This document shows, piece by piece, positions 1-11,606 of a stretch of 64,000 nt of DNA (position 1 is its first letter; every line of letters begins with the position of its first letter). The notes beneath the pieces were generated by a model. It was not told where the DNA came from. It made no database searches and saw only the letters and a program-made list of their open reading frames with translations. The translations under genes were made by a program, and so were the position numbers. Origin of the DNA: Oncomelania hupensis (taxonomy: Eukaryota > Mollusca > Gastropoda > Littorinimorpha > Pomatiopsidae); assembly GCA_036898135.1 (NCBI GenBank), contig CM072513.1, positions 85,790,008-85,854,007 of the forward strand. The letters are read 5' to 3'.

Positions 1-1
1 G

Positions 2-367
2 ATGTATCGTCCTGACTTGCTGGACAAACCAGCCGTGCTGGTCGGCAATAAAATCGATACTGATCCAGATGGACGTCTAGCTGATGAACTGAGGTCTCAG
101 ATCAAGACGCTACCACAGTCAGCGGGTGATCGAATGGAACAAGAAATGTTGCCGACCCGGCTGATTCACTTTGACGATGTGCTGACAATGTCGGCCAAGA
201 ACAGTCAGAACACGCAGGCAGTGATGGACAGAGTGCGCTCCCTTCTAGATGAATATGCAGAAAAACATAAGAGTGCTCGAGAGAAAGGAGCGGTGGTACA
301 TGTGGATGATGATGAGAGTGAAGCGATAAGAAAACACGGAGAGCACGCTCGACGAAAGCTTATGTAA
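2..367 (+). CDS. GTPBP10: Last exon of a GTPBP10-like (Obg-family) GTPase, 5' part outside window
   Basis: About 121 codons ending at TAA 365-367. The reading frame is open from the window edge, so the first Met is internal and not a start. The GTPase G4 motif NKID lies at residues 16-19 and the G5 motif SAK at 64-66. The C-terminal tail is basic and acidic, with a run of Asp/Glu and a final RRKLM. The layout matches the C-terminal part of the Obg-type G domain of GTPBP10, which in animals is a mitochondrial (and reported nucleolar) GTPase needed for large ribosomal subunit assembly. The G1-G3 motifs and the Obg domain must lie in upstream exons. It is convergent with the minus-strand gene ending at 8021. 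The family call is good; GTPBP5 (another mitochondrial Obg paralogue) is the main alternative. Confidence 0.8.
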   Translation: MYRPDLLDKPAVLVGNKIDTDPDGRLADELRSQIKTLPQSAGDRMEQEMLPTRLIHFDDVLTMSAKNSQNTQAVMDRVRSLLDEYAEKHKSAREKGAVVHVDDDESEAIRKHGEHARRKLM

Positions 368-577
368 AGATGTTTAGACCTTTGAATTGATTTTAATGAA
401 AATAATAATGCTATTTATAAGGCGCTTGATCTTATTAAAAGAATACTTCTAAGAGCTCACATGTTGACTTTGTGCGTGTGTTCGTTAAATACAGCTGAAA
501 ATATATGTTTGAATCTAAACTAAAGGGAGCCTTATGTCAATGATAATTATAACTACTTTAATATCTTATTTGTCCAG
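368..577 (+). other. Probable 3' UTR and flank of the GTPBP10-like gene
   Basis: AT-rich sequence after the stop codon with no further ORF. I see no canonical AATAAA on the plus strand before the first repeat copy begins, so the polyadenylation site is not placed. Confidence 0.4.
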
Positions 578-1196
578 ATCCCCCAGTTGGGGTGCCGGGG
601 GTTTCAGTAAAAATAGTATCCCCACTTTCTAGAAATTTAGTGCTTTAAATTTCCACTGTTGCTGTCTTTCTCCTTTGTTCTTTCTCATTTCTACTCTGTT
701 CTATCAATCTACTATACTACCTTCTTTTTTGCTAGACCAGTCACCTACCTTTTTTCTTGAAAACTCTTCCGTGATAAAACTCCTCATTTGTGTGTGAGGT
801 CTGTTGGATCAGCTTGGGAATATTGGACGCTTTCTGCCAGGTGGTCACTGGGGCTTCCTATGATGTTATTTCAATTTGGCAATGTAGGCATTTTATATAC
901 ATGTTCATGTTTTGTTGATATTTTATAATGTTTATATTCTATTTTGTTTTTGTAAACAGGGGTTCGATAAATTAGAGTGTAGCCTCAGCGTCCCCTGCGT
1001 GGGATGTATTTATTGTAAAATGACCGGCTGGTGGAGTGCCTTCAGTGTTGCCACTAGGGTTGTTTCGGCAGATCTTTTATGCGGATCAGGTGCCAAGTTG
1101 TGGTCTTGATTGTGTGGTCCTGATTCAGCTCTACTGGTCCTGATTTGGCTCAGAAGAGTCCGCTGGACCTAAAGCAATAATCACGTAATGTAATTT
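578..1196 (+). repeat. Roughly 600-bp interspersed repeat, copy 1 (ATGTA-tailed family)
   Basis: It starts near a GTTGGGGTGCCGGGGG block and contains blocks reading AGTATCCCCACTTTC, GGGAATATTGGACGC, TGCGTGGGATGT and CAGATCTTTTATGCGGATC. It ends in CCTGATTTGGCTC, GAAGAGTCCGCTGGAC and a short ATGTA-type tail. The same order of blocks recurs at 1346-1926 (+), 3131-3690 (-) and about 48990-49545 (-). There is no protein-coding capacity. The 3' tail matches the 3' end of the I-like LINE at 23273, so this is best read as a non-autonomous retroelement. It is not a standard tRNA-SINE, as I see no convincing A and B box pair. Confidence 0.75.
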
Positions 1197-1345
1197 GTCC
1201 AGATCTGTTGGAAATCTGTTATTGGTCAGTTGACCTGGTTGTTGTTAAAATCTGTTTGTGCTTTGTTCAATTGATTGTACTGGAAATTTAGGTCCATGTT
1301 CTCCTCAGTTATTTACACATTTGCTAAAATGTTTTATCATTCAAT

Positions 1346-1926
1346 ATACCCCTGTTGGGGTGCCGTGGGTTTCATTATAAATAGTATCCCCACTTTCTGG
1401 AAATTTAGTGCTTTAAATTCCCACTGTCGCTGTCTTTCTCATTTGCTCTTTCTCATTCCTGCTCTTTTCTATCAATCTGCTATACTATCGTCTTCTTCGC
1501 TAGACCAGTCTCCTACCTTTTTTCTTGAAAACTCTTCCGGGACAAGACTCCTTGTTTGTGTATGAGGTCTGTTGGATAAGCTTGGGAATATTGGACGCTC
1601 TCTGCCAGGTGGTCACTAGGGCTTCCTACGATGTTATTATTTAGCAATGTAGGCATTTTATATGTATGTGTTTTGTTGATAATTTATAATGATGTTTGTA
1701 TTTTATTTTGTTTTTGTAAATGGGGGTTCGATAAGTTGGGGTGAAGCCTCAGCCATCCCCTGCGTGGGATGTCTTTATTGTAAAGTGACTGGCTGGTGGA
1801 GAGCTTTCGGTTTTACCACTAGGGTTGTTTCAGCAGATCTTTTATGCGGATCGGGGGTTGTCCGGTCCTGATTTGGCTCGGAAGAGTCCGCTGGACCTAA
1901 AGCAATAATAATGTAATGTAATGTAA
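1346..1926 (+). repeat. Roughly 600-bp interspersed repeat, copy 2
   Basis: Second copy in the same orientation, about 150 bases after copy 1, with the same internal blocks. The 3' tail has at least three ATGTA units (1911-1926), the cleanest view of the tail in this window. Short ORFs inside (1275-1565, 1689-1871) follow the repeat and have no independent support. Confidence 0.75.
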
Positions 1927-2059
1927 TCATTCATTAGTTTATATTTCATTTTCAGGAGGTGTACTTGTAGGCAGCTACAATTTGCTTCTGCATTTTATTG
2001 ATGTAGTCTGACTAATTTGAAAATGTGGGCAACATTATATTGTCCATGTTGCAATGATA

Positions 2060-2310
2060 AATTAGGGGATGCATGCACTACATGCCAATAGCTCATGGTC
2101 TGACGCGTGCACTACATGCCAAAAATTTCAAAATTCACAAATAATGTTAGGTAGGTAGGGTTTGGGCGCGCCACTGGCTGCGACTGCTCCTACCCCGGGG
2201 GAGGCGGCCCAAAGTTTCCCGATAAAAAGGGATAATAAACTGCAGCAATAGCTCATGGTCTGACGCGTGCACTACATGCCAATAGCTCATGGTCTGACAC
2301 GTTGACATGA
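2060..2310 (+). repeat. Cluster of a 34-bp motif split by a roughly 110-bp insert
   Basis: The unit AATAGCTCATGGTCTGAC followed by CGTGCACTACATGCC occurs at about 2088 and 2246, and partial units lie at about 2062 and 2280. Between them is a GC-rich block (2155-2240) containing GGGCGCGCCACTGGCTGC and CCGGGGGAGGCGG that looks like a fragment of another repeat. Confidence 0.55.
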
Positions 2311-3130
2311 AGGCCAGAGGCAAAATGTGGGATAGGCGTCTTTAAATTTGTAATACATTAACAATTTCAAATTAAGCCACGTTTTATTTTATATCATTGG
2401 TTTGTTGACGAAATTATACTTTGACAAGTGTAGTAATTTTTTATTTCTCCCTTCTCTTGCCGCATTGAATTGAAATTGTACAAGCGAATGGTTATGGATA
2501 AAACGAATTACGTTGTTGTTGAACCATCATTATTTGTTGCTTCACTTTATGCATCATCATGTTGTGTGTGATTAAAGGGAGAATTTACCTGTTTAGAAAT
2601 ACACATGTTGGAGGCAAAGTTCTGTTTGTAGGTTACATTACATGGTTATTAGTATAGGTCCATCATTTTGTGGGCGTTTTAAATTGAATGAAAAAAGTAG
2701 TGCAGTGCATGGTTGATTAAATGTTCACCATATATTAACATTGTCAAATAAAAACATAATAAAACACTTTCATGGGGATTCAGTTTTATTTAACCATCTC
2801 CAAATCATAACGATATTACTGAACAAAATGGTAGCGAAACACATAATAAGCAGAGATGCCAACCCTCACGGTTTCGCCGTATTATTTTCCGGTGGCAAAT
2901 TAGCTTTACGGATTTACGCTGAAGTCATTTTTCTTACGGCGAGAATAATTTTTACAAGAATATATATTTCCAGCTGATGATTATGTTTCAGACTGATTAC
3001 ATTTAGGCACTGTCACAGTATAAAATAATGCAGCATATTATATAACGACCTTATAAGGTAATAAATCTATTTGATTAGTTTAACTTATTGCATATCGTAG
3101 TTCACAACCTTGTTAGCTGCGCTGAAGCAG
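2311..3130. other. AT-rich stretch without supported features
   Basis: No domain-bearing ORF or recognised repeat. The 78-codon ORF at 2741-2977 has no family signal. Confidence 0.4.
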
Positions 3131-3690
3131 CATTACATTACATGAATATTGCTTTAGGTCTAGCGGACTCTTCCGACCCAAATCAGGACCGGACAACCCC
3201 TGATCCGCATAAAAGATCTGCTGAAACAACCCTAGTGGTAAAACTGAAAGCTCTCCACCAGCCAGTACTTTACAATAAAGACATCCCACGCAGGGGACGC
3301 TGAGGCTGTATTCTAATTTATCGAACCCCAGTTTACAAAAACATAATAGAATACAAACATCATTATAAATTATCAACAAAACACATACATATAAAATGCC
3401 TACATTGCTAAATAATAACATCATAGGAAGCCCTAGTGACCACCTGGCAGAAAGCGTCCAATATTCCCAAGCTGATCCAACAGACCTCATACACAAATAA
3501 GAAGTCTTGTTCCGGAAGGTTTTTCAAGAAAAAGGGTAGATGACTGGTCTAGTGAAAAAGAAGATAGTATAGTAGATTGATAGAACAGAGCAGGAATGAG
3601 AAAGACAGCGACAGTGGGAATTTAAAACACTAAATTTCCAGAAAGTGGGGATACTATTTATACTGAAACCCCCGGCACCCCAATGGGGGA
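3131..3690 (-). repeat. Roughly 600-bp interspersed repeat, copy 3 (minus strand)
   Basis: Inverted relative to copies 1 and 2. The ATGTA-type tail is at 3131-3145 (read as TTACATTACATGAAT) and the CCGGCACCCC start block at about 3670-3690. The minus-strand ORFs 3113-3496 and 3524-3727 are shadows of this repeat. Confidence 0.75.
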
Positions 3691-5378
3691 GACTGCTGCA
3701 GCAGACAAAACAATGCAAAGAAATCAATGAGATTTAACTTTTTTTTAAATTTTTTTATGCCGATAACATTGCACTGTACATGATTCTGATTCGTAGCAGG
3801 TTGATGTTAAAAATTTTGCGAACTGACATCGCTTATCCTTCTGACTTCGGTCAGGGTCAAGTTTTACCACAGATTATTATAGAATTCTTTTGAGGAGCTC
3901 AGTCATCTTTGATTTTTCCGATATGATTTTTAATAAGAGATCTCAATCCTGGACCTTTGCTCCCTCTTGTCTACTGACAAAATTTTAAATCTACTGACAA
4001 TTTATAAATTTTTCACAGACAGAATTTTCTGCAGGTTGGCATCTCTGAATAAGTCACATAATTGACGATGATTTTAATCATTTTTTCAGTGACAAGTTAA
4101 AAGTTCATTTCCACCATTTATTTTTTTTAACAATAAATAATGAAAATGGAAGAAAGTTATAATTTATAATTCTTGAATAAAAGAAAAAGCATTAGACACT
4201 ATTCAACAACCTAGTTTATCAATAATACTCTTGTATTCAAAATAACACTATCAATAAAAACAAATTTCAAAATAGAATTCACAAACTATGAAACTTGCAT
4301 AGCCAAAGTTATTATCTATAATCTTCTGCCTTTTCTTGATCTTCATCCGTTAACTTCTTCCAAATAAGAATTAGTTGTTGACAATACAATTAATAGTCTC
4401 AACTTCATATTCACAATTTTACTAATTGCAACAAATGTAATAAATTTCAAAAAACTATGTGTACAACTAATTCCCATGGTTGATGTCAACACCTTCTACC
4501 CCCACCAACCCATTTACAGTGACAATCGTTTTATTTGGGAAATTGCATCGCTATCACATTTAAAATGATATAATGGGAAATCGCTGCTCAGACCGGCCGC
4601 TAAGGCTCGTTCCGTTATGTAAACACAGTCCTGCCTACAAGACATGATTCCCAAGCAGTGCTATTTTCATATTGATAGGCACATCAGCAAATGAATTTAC
4701 CAATTTACACCTAAATCATACTTTTGAAAGAGGTTAGTTTTGGGCTTCATCTTTTTTCCTTCCAGTGGGGCAACACTGAATGTGAACTTGAATGGATCGA
4801 TGATGCTTGGGGCCCTTAAGGTATACAAAAAGATCATCATCATACATGGATCTACAAAGCTCACACATCTCACAGAGGAAAGAGTGATTCAAGGTGCATT
4901 CTCAAATGTAATCAAATAGTGGGACATAGAACAATGGTGAAAATGAAATACACAATCATAAGGAACAAATCATGAATATATACTTAGCGGAGAAATCCCT
5001 CAGCCACACATACACATTGTAGCAGTTTTGTGAAGGAAGCTTAAACGCTGGTGCTATATGATATTGTCAATAATCTGCCGCTCCCAAACTTCTTATCTGC
5101 AACATTACAGCAGACTTATCTCTAAGATGCTCAATCCCGCAACAAATCATCCCGAAGCCTATACTTGAGGAAGTCACTCTGGTCCAACATTAGGAATGCT
5201 TCAAGTCTACATTGTGGAATTCAAAAATTCCAACAACTTCTGCCTGTTCTTGTCCATCTGCAACAAAAACGAAATCATTGTAATACTTTGACAGTCAAAG
5301 TAAGAACGTCTCAATAGAGTGCAATCAAATGAATTGACAGCTGTGTTTCTTAAATTTTTTTGGAGTACAATTTAAAAG
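3691..5378. other. AT-rich stretch with one short dispersed-repeat piece
   Basis: No gene seen. At about 4762-4850 there is a block with TTCCAGTGGGGCAACACTG and GGCCCTTAAGGTA. A related, better preserved block lies at about 32390-32460 (before an AAG array) and another in inverse at about 50085-50110. It is probably the 3' part of an old SINE. Confidence 0.4.
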
Positions 5379-5379
5379 A

Positions 5380-5765
5380 TGTATATTAATTCAATTAATA
5401 TTGCCTTTCTCAAAGGCGAAATGTCCAATACACAGAAAAGAGCAATTATCACATTAATATACAAGGGGAAAGGCTTACCAAGAGATGACTTAAACAATTG
5501 GCAGCCAATTTACAAATACAGATTACACAAATTTAGCAAACGTTTTAGCTATCAGACTAGGTCCTATAGTATATCACTATATGAAGATCAAGTTGGATTT
5601 TAAAAACTGATGATAACTCATAAGCCAGGTACCCTCTTTGCACTTGCTTACAACATGGCTGCTTTTGACACAATCTCCAAAGAATTTGTTGTTTGGCCGT
5701 TTCAAAAGTTTAATTTTGAAGAAAAATTTGTCAAGTGGATTCAAGTACTTATAAATAAACACTAG
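5380..5765 (+). pseudogene. Decayed L1/Tx1-like LINE reverse transcriptase fragment
   Basis: Three frames together give recognisable RT blocks. KGEMSNTQKRAIITLIYKG at about 5416-5472 matches the KG-S-QKR-I-LI-K block of L1/Tx1-type RT. A stretch in a shifted frame resembles the NTDYK-LA-VLA-RL block (about 5510-5560). AFDTISKEF and FNFEEKFVKWIQVL (5662-5752) match the D-KAFD and FGxxFxxWI region. It is broken by frameshifts and lacks the catalytic YADD block, so it is inactive. A CA microsatellite follows. Confidence 0.7.
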
Positions 5766-5814
5766 CAAACGGTAAGGAAAGCGAGCTCGCCGCGCTTGAC
5801 AACACACGTGCAAT

Positions 5815-5846
<32 letters not shown>

Positions 5847-5860
5847 CACACGCACACAGA
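5815..5860 (+). repeat. (CA)n microsatellite
   Basis: Slightly interrupted ACAC run with CG substitutions, just after the RT relic. Confidence 0.9.
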
Positions 5861-6028
5861 ACACGTATACACTTATCAAATGGTTAAATATTTACAGTAA
5901 AACATGGCCATGCAAACAACAGATAATATGAATACCAAGAACCGAGCCGGTGCCGCCACCATCCATGAACAGATGACGTGACTTGGTAAAAGATTACATA
6001 TGGGGATGGAAGGGAGGGGGAGTGAAAA

Positions 6029-6808
6029 TTATTGAGTTTGCATGTTAAAAAGGTGGGTCTTTAATTGGCGCTTGAAGGAAGAAAGTGATGGAGCATGTCG
6101 GAGTTGCATCGGTAGTGAGTTCCAGGCAGTTGCAGCAGAGAAAGAGAAAGATCGTTCACCATAGGTCTTTGAGTGAACACGGGGGATAGAAAGCAGTCTT
6201 GTATCAGAAGAAGAGCGGAGTTGTCTTGCAGGAGAGTAGACAGAGAGAAGGTCAGTAAAGTATGAGGGGGCAGAACCAGTGAAGAAGTTGAAAACAATAG
6301 TTGAGAGCTTGTACAAGATGCGAGCTCGAACAGGGAGCCAATGAAGAGATCGGAGTAGAGGGGTGGAATGGTCTCGTTTTTTAGCTTTAAGAACAAGGCG
6401 GGCGGCAGAGTTTTGGACTTTCTGAAGTTTTTCAAGAAGGTAGAGAGGGGAGCCAGAGAGGAGAGAGTTGCAGTAGTCAAGTTTAGATAGAACAAATGCA
6501 CAGGCAAGAGTGTTGGTTGTTTCGGTTGTAAGATATTGTCGGATGGAGCTAATGCGGTGAATTTCGAAATAGGCAGAGCGGCATATGTTGGAAATGTGTT
6601 GTTCAAGTGACATGTCAGAAGACAGAATGAAACCTAAGTTGCGGGCATGGTCAGAAAATGAAATGGATGAGGTTCCTACTGTGATGCTATTTGGTAAATC
6701 AGATTTGTCGGATTTCTTTTTGATCAAGAGCGCTTCAGTTTTGTCATCATTGAGCTTTAGACGGTTTTCGGACATCCATCGTTTGACGTCAGTGATGTAT
6801 GCCTGCAT
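6029..6808 (-). pseudogene. LINE RT C-terminal region (CR1/L2-like)
   Basis: 259 codons from the first Met, and the frame is open further upstream to include the FADD catalytic block, so this Met is not a start. Motifs: WMSENRLKLNDDKTE directly after the catalytic block (typical RT thumb start), LDYCNSLLSG, LQKVQNSAARLV and LHWLPVRARI, then WNSLPMQLR and FKRQLKTHLF near the C-terminus, all standard for the C-terminal domain of CR1/L2/Jockey LINEs. The same C-terminal signature recurs at 50690-51207 and 53290-53510. Confidence 0.85.
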
Positions 6809-7193
6809 GGACTGGACGGAGGCGTGTGCCTCTGAAGAGCTGAAAGAGGTGTGGAGTTGTGTGTCGTCTGCAAATGACTGACTGTTGACAGAGTGAGAAT
6901 AGACGAGATTAGAGAGAGGCTTAGTGTACAGAATGAAGAGGACAGGACCGAGGACAGAACCTTGAGGGACACCAAAGGAGAGTGGGACAGACGAGGAAGA
7001 GTGTTCACCAATGACAACAGACTGAGACCTGTGAGAGAGGTAGGATTGAAACCAGGAGAGACAAGTTCCAGAGATTCCTTAGAGAATGGAGAGTCTTTGA
7101 AGAAGAATGTTGTGGTCAATAGTGTCGAAAGCAGAAGATAGGTCTAAGAGAGTGAGGAGGGACACATCGCCCACGTCCAGGCCACGCAGTATG

Positions 7194-7430
7194 TCATTTG
7201 TCACTTTGATGAGGGCGGTAAGCAGACTGTGATGGAGGAAGGAGGTTGTGTTCAGTGAGGTAAGAAAAGAGTTGCTGAAGGACTACTTTTTCCAAGACTT
7301 TAGAAAGAAAAGACAAGTTGGACACAGGTCTGTAGTTTTTTAGATTGTTCTGATCTAAAGATGGTTTCTTGAGCAAAGGCTTTACCACAGCAGATTTGAA
7401 AATAGAAGGGACGGTGCCAGATTGTAAGCT
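7194..7430 (-). pseudogene. LINE RT N-terminal finger fragment
   Basis: The reading frame contains SGTVPSIFKSAVVKPLLKK, NYRPVSNLSFLSKVLEK and a Q-SAYR block, the fingers and early palm of the same LINE. Beyond about 7430 the sequence turns into the foldback repeat, so the residues upstream of SLQSG belong to the repeat and not to the RT. Confidence 0.75.
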
Positions 7431-7453
7431 CATCGATAGCCTTTGTTTTGGCA

Positions 7454-7720
7454 TGATCGAAGTACAAAATACACAATAGCATGTTACTGGATTTAAAGCA
7501 TTGTCACAAAGCCACAATTAAAATCTGATAACGAAACAATACTGAAAATCCTAATGACATATTTGCTCAGTGATGGCAACTTTGTTCTTTGCCATCATTG
7601 AGCAAATATGTCATTAGGACTATCAGTATTGTTTCATTATCATATTTTCATTGTGGCTTTGTGACAATGCTCTTAGTCCAGTAACATGCTATTGTGATTG
7701 TGCATTTTGTACTTCGATCA
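7454..7720. repeat. 267-bp foldback (hairpin) repeat
   Basis: A near-perfect inverted repeat. The left arm (about 7454-7579) begins TGATCGAAGTACAAAAT and the right arm (about 7589-7720) ends in its reverse complement. The centre is TGATGGCAA and TTGCCATCA with a loop of about nine bases. There is no ORF. It is a foldback-type MITE or the product of an inverted duplication, directly at the 5' break of the adjacent LINE. Confidence 0.85.
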
Positions 7721-8020
7721 TTGAATGAAGCTAATATTGGTAGCATCATCAATGGGGAAATAAAAACCCATCATAAAAAAAAAACAAAAAAATCTAGATA
7801 GAGTGCATACCTATTTGCTTATCACAGTATGTCCAACTTCAATGAAGTATTTAGACATGTACTTCATAATAATAACAAAGTTCATTAATGTAATAAATAA
7901 ATACAGGTATGAATCAGCTGAATGTAACTCTTCCGTCTTGTTGTGAGTGGTACAGTAGCATTTCACAGGCACTATCTTTAGGTTGAAAGTATTTTTAAGT
8001 GCATTTGATCACCACACTTA

Positions 8021-11000
8021 CTAATCATCTTTGCTTCGATTCAGATTCATTGAATTCTGAGTCTGTACCTGACACAGCAAATTCTTTAGGGAGGGTGGAC
8101 GGGGGTGGGTGGGGGAGGAAAACACCCTCACAATTTTTGGAACAGCATGCATATAGCCAGTCTTGTAGGTGGCATTAAAAAAAAAAAACAGTCCCCCTTG
8201 CTACAACAAACATTAAAATTGTGTTTTGTTTTGTTTCGTTCTGTGTGTGTGTGTGTATATATGTATACCTCTTTGTCTATCTTGGTCTTCTTGATCTTGC
8301 GCCTGATCTTCTTTCCTGAAATAGCGCTGCGTCTTGGTTTACTGTCACTGTCAGAGTCTGTACTTTTACTTTTGCTGGTATTCCAAAACTGAAAGCACAA
8401 TCACAAAGAAAGAAAGGGAAAAAAAAAAAGAAATTTTATAAAATTTCCTTACAAGATCAATGAAAAAAATATGAACCTTATTGTTACCCATTACTTGAAA
8501 AAAATAAATAGTACAAGTATGTATGTAATGATAAAAGCTTATGCCTAAAAGAAAGAGATAGCTCTTAAATAGTGCACATATAAGCTCAGAGAGCTAATAT
8601 TCTCTAATATTCTGCAGTCACACAATGTCAATAGTTTGCTGAAGTCAGAACCAACAGAAGCATCAAATCCTTGATTGCAAAAGAAGCTGGCATATTTTTT
8701 TAACATTATTACAGATTTCTTTCTCAAATGGCATGCTGTAAAAAAAAAAATGTAGTCCCCTCAAGGCTTATTCTTTGCCATGGAAAATACAATAATGGAG
8801 TCTCTTTTGTGAAAAAGAAAACCAACCTTGGACAGCTGAACTGGAGTGTCCGGATCTCTGGTCTTGCTTTTCTTGTGGGACTTTTTCACCTTCTGTCCAG
8901 AGGATCCAATCCACATCAGCAGGTCCCCAAGTAGTCATGACAATCCCGTATCACCCCCAGATAATCCACATGGGCAACCCATGTGGCCAGCAGTAAAGCG
9001 TTGCACATCGTCACAGGGGTTTCGTCATCGGTCCATGTTTGAGCACGATATTCACCCCATGGCATCAGCCAGTTCAAGACAGACAACACTTTGATTAGCA
9101 CATGATGTTAGAGAATAGTTGCAAATATGAAGACAAAAAAATCTACATTAATTAAGTAGTTAAATAATTTATTAGCATTCTCTTGAATATTGTATGACAA
9201 TCTAAAAAATTCAATTTCTGTTCGATCTTCTGACAGCAACTTGCCTTTACTGTACACCACATATTTGAGTGATGATTGTGTTTTAGGTATGTAGCCTAGT
9301 GTTATAGAAGTCTGTGTTATGTAATTGTATGTAGCCTAGTGTTATAGAAGTCTGTGTTATGTATGTAGCCTAGCGTTATAGAAGTGTGTGTTATGTATGC
9401 AGCCTAGCGTTATAGAAGTCTGTGTCATGCATGTAGCCTAGCGTTATAGAAGTGTGTGTAACATCTGGGCATGTATGTTGGTTACAGATCGCTGTACAAG
9501 CCAGTATTATCAGTGTAATATTATTTGTTAATATGAGGGCAGTCCGATAAGTACTTAGCCTCACCGCCCGATGACCCCCGTATCGCAAGAGCAATTTACT
9601 ATCGTGTAGTACATTCTCGTAGACGGCTACTGTCAAAATTTTAGCCGGATCGGACTCGTAGTTTTATTTTGACCGTATGTGGAAGCGGGCGTGTCCGCGG
9701 ATTTTAGATGATAACGCACCGGCTCACAACTCCGCCCTCACCATGGCCAAATTGGTCAAATTGGGCTACGAACTGCTGCTCCATCCATCGTATTCTCCAG
9801 ATTTAGTCCCGTGCGACTTCTTTTTGTTTGCAAACTTGAAAAAGTCACTCGCCGGGCAGAAATTTGAGTCGAATGAGGTCATCGCCGCCACGGAGGCCTA
9901 CTTTGCAGACCTCGAGAAAACATATTTTTCAGACGAGTTTAAAGAAGTTAGAGCACCGCTTGGTCAAGTGTATCAAACTAAAAGGAGACTATATTGAAAA
10001 AGAAATCGACACTTGTTCAAAATTTTCGTTTTTCTTTTGTAGGTTAAGTACTTATCGGACCACCCTCATAAATACAAGTTTCATGGAGGTAAAAATGCTT
10101 TGATATCCTCTTCACATACTTGCTTTTCCCTTTTGCTACTTTCACACTGTCTCAACCAAAGCTTTTTAGTTTTGAGGTTAGATCAGCCAGGCTAGTTATT
10201 AATAGCTTCGCCGCTGCTTCCTTTCCTTAGTCCCCTATACGATTATGTGTCCGGGGACGTTAATCTATATTCAACTCAACTCCTTTCCTTTCACTGGAAG
10301 GGACGGACGGAAAACGATGCTTAACGTCCTATTGCATGAGCGTTAAGGACGATCACCACGTCGCCACCCTGACAACAATGACCATCATCATCATATCAAA
10401 AATGAGATCCAACTAAGGGAGGGTGCAGGCAAGCTATAAATAGCCCGCAGCCAGCAAAATGTGGAGGCACTAAACAGTGCTGCTCACATAGGCATTGAGC
10501 TGGTGTGCATTCTCCACTCAATAAACCCCGTATACATAGACCACTATTAATATTAGTCTCTACTATGTACGAATACCTCAATACAGAGTAATTATCAATT
10601 TCTCTACTATGTATGAATACCTCGATACAGAGTAATTATCAATTTAAACTGACATGCTGAAATGTTCACTCCTTCCATACTTATAATAACAATATACCCT
10701 TGTTCATAAAAACAGTAATGATATTATAAAGCCGGAAGTCCTTCTTCGCCTCTACTATAAAGTTTGTCCGGTATGGAAGCTGATCTGGGCAGGTGCTGGA
10801 CGCTACGGATCGGCCTACTGTGCGCTCAAAACCAGCGAAATCGTTATAGCCGACATTTCCTTACCGAACGTTTAACCGTTTCTGAGATAAATAAATAAAC
10901 AAAATGTCCACAAACTGCAATAGCCTCATTCCGCGCGCTTCCGATTCAACCCGGCCGTTTCAAGAACGTGCCGTTCTTTAATACCGCAAATTTTGTTTTA

Positions 11001-11306
11001 TTTCCATTCAAAACACTTTTGCACTCATGTCACCAATCTTACAAAATTTTGTGTTTAACTAATTAAATTTGATTAATTAAAAATCGATTAGAGTTTTCAG
11101 CATGTTTTCCCATATAGACAAAAAAATTGATGATTTTTATACGAAGCCTTGATGGCTGACTTAGTAAGACATTCGCCTACCGTGCAGGAGACCCAAGTTC
11201 AAATCTCCCACAGGCCATATTTTTTTTAATGTTTTTTTTTTTTAAAACTCTACAATATGGATATTTTTCTTTTTAATTTAGGCTTTTTACTTTTAACTTA
11301 TTTATT

Positions 11307-11374
<68 letters not shown>

Positions 11375-11433
11375 ACTTTTTAACTCTACAATATGGATAT
11401 TTTTCTTTTTAATTTAGGCTTTTTACTTTTAAC

Positions 11434-11465
<32 letters not shown>

Positions 11466-11571
11466 AATAATAATAATAATAATTATTATTATTATTATTA
11501 TTATTATATCAAATTTTCTTTTAAAACCTTGGTGTTTTTTATGATTTCTATTTGTATTATTCTATATTCAA

Positions 11572-11606
<35 letters not shown>

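Larger units (their letters stand above)
5990..7430 (-). mobile_element. CR1/L2-like LINE, 5'-truncated, minus strand
   Basis: The 3' half of a non-LTR retrotransposon: RT from the NYRPVSNLSFLSK block (about 7300-7350), through the VPQGSVLGPVLF block near 6950 and the catalytic FADDTQLHTSF block near 6860-6885, to the C-terminal domain ending at 6029. The 3' flank (5990-6028) is probably a short 3' UTR. One or more frameshifts separate the RT blocks upstream of 7190. The 5' end is cut where the foldback repeat at 7454 begins. There is no endonuclease in this copy. Confidence 0.75.

Noticed and set aside
6061..6606. 181-residue minus-strand ORF
   Set aside because: Shadow frame of the LINE C-terminal RT domain at 6029-6808.
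9288..9465. CRISPR-like array
   Set aside because: Regular 35-bp repeats, but contiguous without unique spacers and in a eukaryotic intron; a minisatellite. The same reasoning applies at 63588-63945.
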